A stretch of DNA of 11,859 nt from Deltaproteobacteria bacterium (GTDB lineage Bacteria > Desulfobacterota_B > Binatia > UBA9968), in assembly GCA_005879255.1 (NCBI GenBank), contig VBKY01000048.1:1-11859 (forward strand), written 5' to 3'. The notes below the pieces were generated by a model that had not been told where the DNA came from, did not search any database, and saw only the letters and a program-made list of their open reading frames with translations. Positions 1 through 6,576 of the stretch are shown in pieces. Position 1 is the stretch's first letter. Each line of letters opens with the position of its first letter. Position numbers and translations under genes: made by a program.

Positions 1-971
1 GCTCGCTGTAGGTGATTTTTGCTCATCCTGCCGATCAAGGCCTTCTTCCCGACCATCAAGCCGGCTTGCGGCCCGCCGAGAATCTTGTCGCCGCTGAATG
101 TCACGACGTCCGCTCCGGCTTGAATTCTGTCCGCGACGATCGGTTCCTTCGGTAAGCCATATTTACTCAAATCGATAAGTGCACCGCTGCCCAAGTCTTC
201 CATCACCGGCAGGTTGTGTTTCTTGCCGATCGCGACCAACTCTTCGAGCGTCACTTCCGCGGTAAAGCCGACGACCTTGTAATTGCTGGTGTGGACTTTA
301 AGCAGCAGCGCGGTTTTTTCGTTTATGGCATTTTCGTAGTCCGCTGGATGCGTGCGATTGGTACTGCCAACTTCTTTCAGAATCGCTCCGCTCTTGGCCA
401 TGATTTCGGGAATGCGAAACGAGCCGCCGATTTCGATCAACTCGCCGCGCGAAACGATCACTTCTTTGCCTTCGGCCAACGTGTTCAAGCCGAGCAAAAT
501 CGCCGCGGCGTTGTTGTTCACCACCGTTGCAGCTTCAGCGCCGGTGAGATGAACGAGCAGCTCTTCGAGCGTTTCCTCTCGTTTGCCGCGTTTGCCCACA
601 ACCAAGTCGTATTCCAAATTGATCGGGTGATCGGCCACGGCGAGCATCGCGTCGATGGCGGCTTGTGATAGCAAGGCGCGGCCCAAGTTGGTGTGCAGGA
701 TCGTTCCCGTGGCGTTGACGACCCGAGTATGGCCGGGCTGGCTGTCGGTGACAATGCAGTTTTCGATCCGTTCGATAATGGATTCTTCGCCCACGTCAAT
801 TGCCCGACTACCTTGTCTGATTTCGGCACGAAGCTGATCGAGAACCATGCGGCATTGTTCGGTGACGTATTCCCGAGCGTAACGCGTCAACAGTGACACG
901 CAATTAACATGCTTGAGTAGGCGATCGATCGAGGGAAGCTCGCGCAGAAGATTCGCGGTTTGATCGGCCAT
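1..971 (-). CDS. selA: L-seryl-tRNA(Sec) selenium transferase (SelA), 3' end cut by window
   Basis: SelA is a PLP enzyme that converts seryl-tRNA(Sec) to selenocysteinyl-tRNA(Sec) using selenophosphate, in the cytoplasm. Translating the minus strand from ATG 971-969 gives about 323 residues without a stop. They match the known SelA pattern: N-terminal LLRELPSIDRLLKH, then NATGTILHTNLGRALL, LEYDL, VVNNNAAAILL, SRGELIEIGGSFRIPEI, GSTNRTHPADY, LLKVHTSNYKVVGFT, DLGSGALIDLSKYGLPKEP, and the PLP motif SGDKILGGPQAG. The PLP lysine is residue 296 by my count, close to Lys295 of the E. coli enzyme. SelA is usually about 460 residues, so roughly 140 C-terminal residues lie left of the window; this is truncation by the window, not decay. 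There is no convincing Shine-Dalgarno before the ATG, so the start rests on the fit to the family N-terminus. selB often follows selA and would be off-window. Its presence implies selenoprotein synthesis in this organism. Confidence 0.96.
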   Translation of the reverse strand, partial: MADQTANLLRELPSIDRLLKHVNCVSLLTRYAREYVTEQCRMVLDQLRAEIRQGSRAIDVGEESIIERIENCIVTDSQPGHTRVVNATGTILHTNLGRALLSQAAIDAMLAVADHPINLEYDLVVGKRGKREETLEELLVHLTGAEAATVVNNNAAAILLGLNTLAEGKEVIVSRGELIEIGGSFRIPEIMAKSGAILKEVGSTNRTHPADYENAINEKTALLLKVHTSNYKVVGFTAEVTLEELVAIGKKHNLPVMEDLGSGALIDLSKYGLPKEPIVADRIQAGADVVTFSGDKILGGPQAGLMVGKKALIGRMSKNHLQR

Positions 972-1059
972 GAGGAATCAAAGATTTGCACAGGGATGGG
1001 CTAAATTCAATATGACATTCGGCTGTGAGAATTCATGCGCGATCGCCGGTTCTCCATAT

Positions 1060-1088
1060 TTGACAAGCGCAGACACCTTCCATAGAGT
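1060..1088 (+). promoter_or_regulatory. Putative sigma70-type promoter for the small gene at 1125
   Basis: A perfect -35 hexamer TTGACA (1060-1065) is followed after exactly 17 bases by TAGAGT (1083-1088), which matches the -10 consensus at four of six positions. Transcription would start near 1095, leaving a leader of about 30 bases before the ATG at 1125. It lies in the 153-base gap between divergent selA and the small gene. I see no equally good promoter for selA in this gap. Confidence 0.5.
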
Positions 1089-1124
1089 TCTGCACAACAT
1101 AGGCGTTGGTTCAATCAATTTGAG

Positions 1125-1490
1125 ATGGATCGCGTTTCCGAAACAAAAACTGCTTCTGAAAGCAAAGATACTCGCGAAACGATCGTTGATTTGCTGCGCA
1201 GCCGCAACAAAAAAGCCCGCTTCATGACCGAGTTATACGCTTCGCTGGAGCGCTGCAAGATTAATACGGAGGAAGCTGATCGCGCGCTTACGGAGCTGGA
1301 AGCTGAAGGCGCGGTGATGATCCGCGATCATTTTTGCGCCGATCCACACCTTACCGGCGTCGACCTCAGAGTCGTTGCGCTCGTGGAACACAACGAAGCC
1401 CAAGATCCACAGGTGAGCGCAATCCGGCAGATCGATGAGGCTTGGAACAAGTGGTTGAGTGAGTATCTGGCGAACCATCGGTGCGGATAG
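1125..1490 (+). CDS. Conserved-looking hypothetical protein, winged-helix-like, 121 aa
   Basis: I do not recognise a named family. The protein is soluble, charged, and has no signal peptide or membrane segment. Residues about 15-75 read as helix, helix, helix and a short beta-wing: TIVDLLRSRN, then FMTELYASLERC, then EEADRALTELEAEGAVMIRD. The last stretch resembles the recognition helix and wing of small winged-helix proteins. It is followed by CADPHLTGVDLRVVALVE (about 89-106) and a helical tail with WNKWLSEYL. The ATG at 1125 has only a weak upstream GAG as ribosome site, but a good promoter lies about 40 bases upstream and the frame is open and well composed to the TAG at 1490. It is divergent from selA, so a regulatory or accessory link to selenium metabolism is possible but unproven. 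The ORF starting at 970 in another frame overlaps it and looks non-coding. Confidence 0.75.
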   Translation: MDRVSETKTASESKDTRETIVDLLRSRNKKARFMTELYASLERCKINTEEADRALTELEAEGAVMIRDHFCADPHLTGVDLRVVALVEHNEAQDPQVSAIRQIDEAWNKWLSEYLANHRCG

Positions 1491-1498
1491 GAAAAATC

Positions 1499-1576
1499 TG
1501 GAGTGATGGAATAATGGAGTGGTGGAGTGATGGGTTTCTTCGCAATACTCCAGTCCTCCAACACTCCACTACTCCA
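1499..1576. repeat. Palindromic array of TGGAGTGR octamers
   Basis: The left arm 1499-1534 is a tandem run of an 8-base unit (TGGAGTGA, TGGAATAA, TGGAGTGG, TGGAGTGA). The right arm 1547-1576 carries three ACTCCA copies, the reverse complement of the unit core. Pairing 1499-1528 against 1547-1576 gives about 22 matches in 30, with an 18-base loop. It lies between the small gene's stop and the hyuA ribosome site. It could fold in RNA and act as a weak terminator or stabiliser, but there is no T-tract. Confidence 0.75.
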
Positions 1577-1588
1577 ATTTTCTCGTTT

Positions 1589-1602
1589 AGGAGGTTGAGT
1601 TG
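1589..1602 (+). promoter_or_regulatory. Perfect Shine-Dalgarno with TTG start of hyuA
   Basis: AGGAGG at 1589-1594 is followed by five bases and then TTG at 1600-1602. The site decides the hyuA start: it places the ATP-binding motif DIGGTFTD at residues 6-13, as expected for the family, and no in-frame ATG lies close by. The combination of a rare start codon with a perfect ribosome site is notable. Confidence 0.85.
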
Positions 1603-3657
1603 CGTGTAGCGGTTGATATCGGCGGGACGTTTACCGACGTAGTGGTGTTCGACGAGGCGAACGGTTCATTGGTGTTGGCCAAGGCGCTGTCGACGCCGGC
1701 GGAGTTGGCGCGGGGGGTGTTGGACGGTTTGACGAAAGCCGCGGTTCGATTCGACCAGGTTTCCACGTTGATTCACGGTTCTACAGTCGTGATCAACGCG
1801 ATTATCGAGCGTAACGGTGCCAAGACCGCGCTAGTAACCACCAAGGGATTTCGCGACGTTTACGAGATCGGTCGCATCAATCGGCCGGAGTCCTTTAATC
1901 CGCGTTTTCGTAAGCATCGCCCTCTGGTGCCCCGGGAAGACATTTTTGAAGTTACCGAGCGGATGCTCGCCGACGGCTCGGTGCGCACGCCGTTTGACGA
2001 AGGAGAGGCGCGCGAGGTGGCACGCATTATAAAGGAAGAAGGCTTCGAAGCCGTAGCGGTGCTGTTTCTCCATGCCTACCGCGCGCCCGAGCACGAGATT
2101 CGCATGTGCGAGATCTTGCGCGAAACCGACCTGAATCTTTTCATCAGTGCTTCCCATGAGCTCTCGCGTGAGTACCGAGAATACGAAAGGACCTCGACCG
2201 TGGCGGCCAATGCCTACGTTGGTCCGAACGTTTCCCAATATCTAGGGGATTTGGAGCGGCGCCTGCGCGCCAACCAATTCGCCGGCAATTTGATGATCAT
2301 GCAGTCCAACGGCGGTTTGTCCGACGTCGAGATTGCACGGCGGCAGTGCATTCAAATGATGGAGTCAGGCCCGGCGGGTGGCGTCGTCGGGACGATGGCG
2401 CTCTGCGAGATATTGGATCTCGACGCCGCCATCGCTTTCGACATGGGCGGCACGACGGCCAAAGCCAGTGTGATTCGGCGCGGCGAGCCGAGCCTTTCGC
2501 CGGATTATTTCATCGGCGGTTACAACGAAGGGCTTGCGATCCGCATCCCGGTTCTCGACATCGTCGAAGTCGGCACCGGTGGCGGTAGCATTGCCTGGCT
2601 TGATGAAGGCGGCGGTCTCCACGTCGGTCCGCGCAGCGCAGGCGCGGAGCCGGGCCCGGCGAGTTATGGGCGGGGAGGAACGGAGCCGACGGTCACTGAC
2701 GCGAACGTGATTCTCGGACGGCTTTCGCCTGAGCGTTTTCTCGGCGGCGAGATGCGCCTCGACCGCAACGCAGCCGTAACCGCGTTGCGCGATCGACTGG
2801 CCCAACCGCTCAATGTAAATCTCGAACGTGCAGCCGCAGGCATGCTTCAGGTGGCCACGTCGGCAATGGCCAATGCGGTGCGTCACGTGACCCTCGAGCG
2901 CGGCCTGGACCCGCGCGACTTCACTTTGGTTGCCTACGGCGGCGGCGGTCCGCTGCACGCCGCATCGGTCGCAAAAGAGCTTTCGATCGGAAAAATTATC
3001 ATTCCAACCGCGCCCGGGCACTTCTCAGCGCTTGGCATGCTGATGGCCGATCTGCGCCGGGATTACGTCCAGACATTGTTCGAACGGATGGACGACCTCG
3101 AAATGTTCCAGCTGGAAGACCAGTTTAAGAAACTCGAAGCCGAAGGCCAGGCGGCTCTTGCAGCGTCGGGTATTTCCACTGACCGGATCATCTTCGAGCG
3201 CGCCGCCGACATGCGTTATGTGGGCCAAGAACACGCAGTGGCGGTACGGATGCCTGCCAACGGTGGCGACGAATCGTCGCGCGCGGAGATCAAGCGCCTC
3301 TTCGACGAAGCTCATGAGCTACGCTACAGCCATAGCGCGCCGGAAGAATCGGCCGACATCGTGAGCTTGCGCGTGTCGGCCATAGGGCGATTAGGTAAAC
3401 CGCAGTTTCCGCAAATTCCACAAGGACAAACGACACCGCCGGCAAACGCCCGCCGCGGCATTCGAGCGGTGATCTTCGAAGACGCGGGAGCGGTCGAGGC
3501 GCCGGTATACGATCGGACCAAACTCCTGCAAAGCAATCTCATCAGCGGACCGGCGATCATCGAAGAAGTCGCGTCGACGACCGTGGTAGAGCCGGGCGAC
3601 ACGGTGACGGTCAATGCGTTCGGGCATCTGGTTATGAAACTCGGAGGCACTCTGTAA
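1600..3657 (+). CDS. hyuA: Hydantoinase/oxoprolinase A-subunit family protein (HyuA-like)
   Basis: This is the ATP-binding subunit of the HyuA/HyuB family, which includes N-methylhydantoinase, 5-oxoprolinase and acetone/acetophenone carboxylase. Those enzymes spend ATP to phosphorylate an amide or enolate oxygen and so open a ring or activate a ketone. The 685 residues are normal for a stand-alone A subunit. Visible motifs are phosphate loop DIGGTFTDVV (5-15), HGSTVVINAI (59-68), ESGPAGGVVG (255-264), the second actin-like phosphate motif AFDMGGTTAKAS (279-290), GTGGGSIA (325-332), GPRSAGAEPGPASYG (343-357), AYGGGGPLHAA (445-455) and a C-terminal domain with DMRYVGQEH (537-545) and GPAIIEE (650-656). 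There is no signal peptide, so it is cytoplasmic. It starts with TTG. hyuB copy 1 follows after 93 bases, most of which are a palindrome. The substrate cannot be read from sequence; the hyuA label is family-level. Confidence 0.93.
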   Translation: MRVAVDIGGTFTDVVVFDEANGSLVLAKALSTPAELARGVLDGLTKAAVRFDQVSTLIHGSTVVINAIIERNGAKTALVTTKGFRDVYEIGRINRPESFNPRFRKHRPLVPREDIFEVTERMLADGSVRTPFDEGEAREVARIIKEEGFEAVAVLFLHAYRAPEHEIRMCEILRETDLNLFISASHELSREYREYERTSTVAANAYVGPNVSQYLGDLERRLRANQFAGNLMIMQSNGGLSDVEIARRQCIQMMESGPAGGVVGTMALCEILDLDAAIAFDMGGTTAKASVIRRGEPSLSPDYFIGGYNEGLAIRIPVLDIVEVGTGGGSIAWLDEGGGLHVGPRSAGAEPGPASYGRGGTEPTVTDANVILGRLSPERFLGGEMRLDRNAAVTALRDRLAQPLNVNLERAAAGMLQVATSAMANAVRHVTLERGLDPRDFTLVAYGGGGPLHAASVAKELSIGKIIIPTAPGHFSALGMLMADLRRDYVQTLFERMDDLEMFQLEDQFKKLEAEGQAALAASGISTDRIIFERAADMRYVGQEHAVAVRMPANGGDESSRAEIKRLFDEAHELRYSHSAPEESADIVSLRVSAIGRLGKPQFPQIPQGQTTPPANARRGIRAVIFEDAGAVEAPVYDRTKLLQSNLISGPAIIEEVASTTVVEPGDTVTVNAFGHLVMKLGGTL

Positions 3658-3670
3658 CGAATTTAACGTC

Positions 3671-3719
3671 TGGAACGATTGAAACTATTGGAACAGTTCC
3701 AGTCGTTCAAATCGTTTCA
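3671..3719. repeat. Near-perfect palindrome upstream of hyuB copy 1
   Basis: Left arm 3671-3694 pairs with 3696-3719 at about 19 of 24 positions, with almost no loop. It is built from short variants of TGGAACGATT and its complement. It lies between hyuA and hyuB copy 1. A closely related copy occurs at 6483-6542 in front of hyuB copy 2, so it was carried along in the duplication. Confidence 0.8.
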
Positions 3720-3736
3720 AATGAAACACGAAGGAT

Positions 3737-3754
3737 ATGGATCAAAGTAGATGA
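3737..3754 (+). other. Five-codon leader ORF overlapping the hyuB copy 1 start
   Basis: ATG GAT CAA AGT AGA TGA encodes MDQSR. Its stop overlaps the hyuB ATG as ATGA (3751-3754), the classic arrangement for translational coupling. AAGGA at 3731-3735 is only one base from the leader ATG and 15 bases from the hyuB ATG, so neither start has an ideal ribosome site. The same leader precedes hyuB copy 2 with two base changes and no frame loss. It may be coincidence preserved by the duplication. Confidence 0.35.
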
Positions 3755-5493
3755 GTGAAGTTGATGCTTTTACCGCCGAGGTGATTCGCAGCGCATTGGT
3801 GGCGATCACCGGTGAGATGAAAACCAACTTGATGCGCACGGCGTACCATACGATCATCTACGAAGCGGAAGACTTCACCGTCGGACTCTTCGATGCCGAC
3901 GGCAACACGATTTCCATCGGACTCGGCTTGCCGATGTTTATTCGTGGCCTGTCCGACGCGATCAAGGCGAAGATCGCGTTTTGGGGCAGGGAAAATATCG
4001 AACCTGGCGACATTCTTTTAACCAACGATAGTTACACCATGGGCAGCCACTTGAATCACATGATTTTTACGCTGCCGATTTTCAACGACGGCGAGCTGGT
4101 GGCGTTTTCTTCTTCGATGGCGCACTGGCAGGACGTCGGCGGGCAGCTCGGCGGCGTGACGCGCGATATTTTTTCCGAAGGATTGCAGCTGCCGTTCGTG
4201 AAGAGTTTCCGCGCCGGCAAGGAAAATCTCGAGATCACTGCGATCATCAAAGCCAACGTGCGCGTGCCCGAGCGCGCGATGGGCGATATGCGCGCGCAGC
4301 TGGCGTCGATCCGCACGGGTGAACGACGCGTGATGCATTTGTTAAAGCGCTACGGCAACGCGGCATTCAAAGAGAGCATCCGCCTGATCTACGAGCAAAG
4401 CGAGAAATCGGCGCGCGCGTCGGTAGAAAAGATTCCCGACGGCGTTTATGAGGCAGAGTCGTTCATGGATGACGACGGCGTCAATCTCGGCAAACATATC
4501 CCGATCAAAGTGCGCGTCGAAGTCAGCGGCGACGAAATGACGATCGACCTCTCCGGTGTCAGCCCGCAGGTGGCGGGATTCTACAACTCGGGTATTACCG
4601 CGGGCCGCTCCGCTGCCGAGCTTGTTTTCAAATGCATCACTGCGCCTTTGCTCTTGCCGATCAATGACGGTTCGTTTCGGCCGCTCAAGATAATCCTACC
4701 TCCCGGACGGGTCGTGAGCGCGGTGAAGCCGGCGCCGGTGCGCGTTTGGATGACAGTGCCAATGACCGTATGCGACACGATTTTTCGCGCGCTGGCTCCT
4801 GCCTGTCCGGAGCGCACGATTGCCGGACATTACGCCGATCTCTGCACCGTTAACCCGCACGGCTTCGATGCGGCGACGGGACGCTTTTTCTGGTCGCATA
4901 TCGGCCATCCGGGCGGCGGTTGGGGCGCGAAATCCGACGAGGATGGTATGAGCGCGACGGACTGCCTAAATGACGGCGACACGCACAATTCTCCCGTGGA
5001 AGCCACCGAGGCAAAAAGTCCAATCCTCGTCGAACGAAGAACCTTACGCCAAGACTCCGGCGGTGCCGGAAAATTCCGCGGCGGCCTCGGCGTGGCGAAC
5101 GAGGTGCGCATGCGCAGGACGGCGACGATCCACGCGCACGTGGAGCGCACGATCTGTGCCCCTTGGGGATTGCATGGCGGCAAGGATGCGCTGGCCAATC
5201 GAATCTCGATATCTCGTAACGATGGCACGGTAGAAAAATTTCCCACGGGAAAAATTAAACCGACGGAAATCGACGCGGGTGACGCGTTTTTGATCGAGAC
5301 CGCCGGTGGCGGCGGTTTCTGGAGTCCGCTGGAGCGCAACGCCGAGCGCGTGCTCGCCGATGTCCGCGCCGGTTATGTATCAGTAGAAGCGGCGCGGCGC
5401 GACTATGGCGTCGTGATCGAGCAGCAAGGACGCCGTTTCGAGCTTGATGTCGAGGCGACCGAGGAATTGCGGAACAACAACAGCAAACGATAA
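3751..5493 (+). CDS. hyuB: Hydantoinase/oxoprolinase B-subunit family protein, copy 1 (HyuB-like)
   Basis: This is the partner subunit of HyuA-type enzymes and carries most of the substrate and metal site in the acyl-hydrolase/carboxylase complexes. The 580 residues are of standard length. Family motifs in order are FTAEVIRSALVAI near the N-terminus, YEAEDFTVGLFDADGN (37-52), GDILLTND (86-93), GSHLNHMIF (98-106), AHWQDVGG (124-131), DIFSEGLQLPF (139-149), FMDDDGVN (about 237-244), GGGWGA and NDGDTHNSPVE (about 387-416), LRQDSGGAGKFRGGLG (about 431-446), and the C-terminal AGGGGFWSPLERN. There is no signal peptide. It lies 93 bases after hyuA and is presumably co-expressed with it. Its start is fixed by strong N-terminal similarity to copy 2. 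The histidines at 100, 103 and 125 and Asp128 are likely metal-site candidates by family conservation; I cannot assign the substrate. Confidence 0.93.
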   Translation: MSEVDAFTAEVIRSALVAITGEMKTNLMRTAYHTIIYEAEDFTVGLFDADGNTISIGLGLPMFIRGLSDAIKAKIAFWGRENIEPGDILLTNDSYTMGSHLNHMIFTLPIFNDGELVAFSSSMAHWQDVGGQLGGVTRDIFSEGLQLPFVKSFRAGKENLEITAIIKANVRVPERAMGDMRAQLASIRTGERRVMHLLKRYGNAAFKESIRLIYEQSEKSARASVEKIPDGVYEAESFMDDDGVNLGKHIPIKVRVEVSGDEMTIDLSGVSPQVAGFYNSGITAGRSAAELVFKCITAPLLLPINDGSFRPLKIILPPGRVVSAVKPAPVRVWMTVPMTVCDTIFRALAPACPERTIAGHYADLCTVNPHGFDAATGRFFWSHIGHPGGGWGAKSDEDGMSATDCLNDGDTHNSPVEATEAKSPILVERRTLRQDSGGAGKFRGGLGVANEVRMRRTATIHAHVERTICAPWGLHGGKDALANRISISRNDGTVEKFPTGKIKPTEIDAGDAFLIETAGGGGFWSPLERNAERVLADVRAGYVSVEAARRDYGVVIEQQGRRFELDVEATEELRNNNSKR

Positions 5494-5504
5494 GGAACCT
5501 TATT

Positions 5505-5585
5505 TCACCACGAAGGACACGAAGAGCACGAATTTTAAAAACATAGATATCCGAACCTTCATGGCCTTCGTGATCTTCGTGGTGA
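5505..5585. repeat. Inverted repeat of the CACCACGAAG type
   Basis: Left arm 5505-5532 (unit CACGAAGR repeated) pairs imperfectly with 5556-5585, whose reverse complement begins TCACCACGAAGATCACGAAG. The loop is AT-rich and about 23 bases. It fills the 108-base gap between hyuB copy 1 and the hydrolase gene. As far as I recall, similar CACGAAGR repeats occur between genes in several unrelated environmental genomes. There is no T-tract, so terminator function is uncertain. Confidence 0.75.
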
Positions 5586-5601
5586 GGGAAAAAGGTGATG
5601 T

Positions 5602-6441
5602 ATGAAGCAGCTTACAGACAATGTATTCGTGGAGACTGGACTGAAAGGCGCCAATCACGGGCTCGTCACTACTTCGGATGGCGTCGTCTTAATCGACACT
5701 CCGCACAAGCCGAGCGACGCGCTGCGGCTGAGAGGAGACATCGAGAGGCGCGGGCGGCTGCGCTACATCATCAACACCGAGCCCCACGGTGATCATTGGA
5801 CCGGCAATGCGTTTTTCAATGTTCCGGTGGTCGCTCACGAAGGAGTGAGGTCGCGTATTCTGGCTACAGATATGGCGGCGCATGTTGCGCGAGTAGCGTC
5901 GTTCGGACCCGAGGAGCCAAAACTACTGGAAAACTATAAGCCCAACGCGCCGGTGATCGCGTTTCAGAGCGAGATGACCTTGCACGTGGGCAACCACACC
6001 TTCCGCATGGTGCACATGCCGGGCCACACACCGTATCAGGCGGCCATCATCGTGGAAGAAGAGGGCGTCGTTTTCACCAGCGACCATATTTTCTCCAAGG
6101 TGCAGACTTGGCTCCAAGAAGCCAATCCTGACCTTTGGCTGAATGCCCTCGAATCACTGCGCGCGCTCCGAGAGGAGACATTTGTTCCTGGTCACGGCCC
6201 GGTGTGCGATAAGAAATACCTAAATGAGCAAGGCTCGTTTATTCGAGAGTGGCTGGAATACGTGCGCAGCGGCATCGAGCGCGGGATGAATAAAGAGGAG
6301 TGCGTTAGCAATCTCACAGCGATGACGGAGAGATATCCAATGGACGTCGGCCAGGACGGCATGGCGCCACATGTAATGCGGCTGAACGTCGCCAATCTCT
6401 ATGATTATCTGACTGGGGATGGGATCCATGCTCGTAGATGA
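5602..6441 (+). CDS. Metallo-beta-lactamase-fold hydrolase with Glu in the first metal-ligand position
   Basis: This is a 279-residue cytoplasmic hydrolase of the metallo-beta-lactamase superfamily, which cleaves ester, lactone, amide or thioester bonds with one or two metal ions. The fold is marked by GVVLIDTP (27-34), the metal motif TEPHGDHWTGN (59-69), HMPGHTP (138-144, ligand His142), FTSDH (158-162, bridging Asp161) and PGHG (196-199, ligand His198). The usual HxHxDH motif reads E-P-H-G-D-H at 60-65, so the first histidine is replaced by glutamate while all other ligands are kept. ATG 5602 has AAAGGTGA (5591-5598) as a good ribosome site. It sits between the two hyuB copies, which suggests a downstream step on the same compound (inference). 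Fragments of a paralogous gene lie at 10624-10750. The substrate is unknown. Confidence 0.88.
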   Translation: MKQLTDNVFVETGLKGANHGLVTTSDGVVLIDTPHKPSDALRLRGDIERRGRLRYIINTEPHGDHWTGNAFFNVPVVAHEGVRSRILATDMAAHVARVASFGPEEPKLLENYKPNAPVIAFQSEMTLHVGNHTFRMVHMPGHTPYQAAIIVEEEGVVFTSDHIFSKVQTWLQEANPDLWLNALESLRALREETFVPGHGPVCDKKYLNEQGSFIREWLEYVRSGIERGMNKEECVSNLTAMTERYPMDVGQDGMAPHVMRLNVANLYDYLTGDGIHARR

Positions 6442-6482
6442 GAGTGATCAGTTGTCAGGACGAATTGACCGATTTGAACGAC

Positions 6483-6542
6483 TGGCACGATTGAAACTAT
6501 TGGAACAGTTCCAGCCGTTCCAAATCGTTCCAATCGTTCCAG
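6483..6542. repeat. Second copy of the hyuB-upstream palindrome, with an expanded right arm
   Basis: Positions 6483-6506 and 6508 onward form the same palindrome as at 3671-3719, with near-identical centre ATTGGAACAGTTCCAG. The right arm here has an extra unit of about nine bases (CGTTCCAAT type), so the arm runs to about 6542. It fills the gap between the hydrolase gene and hyuB copy 2. Confidence 0.8.
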
Positions 6543-6558
6543 ATGAAATACGAAAGAT

Positions 6559-6576
6559 ATGGATTCAAGTAGATGA
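6559..6576 (+). other. Five-codon leader ORF overlapping the hyuB copy 2 start
   Basis: ATG GAT TCA AGT AGA TGA encodes MDSSR. The TGA overlaps the hyuB copy 2 ATG at 6573 in an ATGA arrangement identical to copy 1. No strong Shine-Dalgarno is seen before either start (GAAAG at 6552-6556 is weak). It is kept open between the copies despite two substitutions. Confidence 0.35.

Noticed and set aside
1..971. Possible selenoprotein with in-frame TGA in this window, suggested by selA
   Set aside because: All intact genes end at plausible family lengths and no family resemblance continues past a TGA with a following hairpin. The TGA in the shifted signal-peptide frame (9649) is explained by a frameshift instead.
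970..1227. 85-codon plus-strand open frame starting one base inside selA
   Set aside because: No ribosome site, no family resemblance, and it overlaps the better-supported gene at 1125 in another frame.
1499..1576. Possible CRISPR-like array
   Set aside because: The repeats are 8-base tandem units arranged as a palindrome, with no spacers of regular length and no cas genes.
2365..3021. 218-codon minus-strand open frame
   Set aside because: Lies wholly antisense to hyuA, whose motifs are continuous through it; composition is Arg/His-rich as expected for a shadow of a GC-rich gene.
4830..5339. 169-codon minus-strand open frame
   Set aside because: Antisense shadow of hyuB copy 1, with no recognisable domain; the equivalent region of copy 2 is open for only part of the length.
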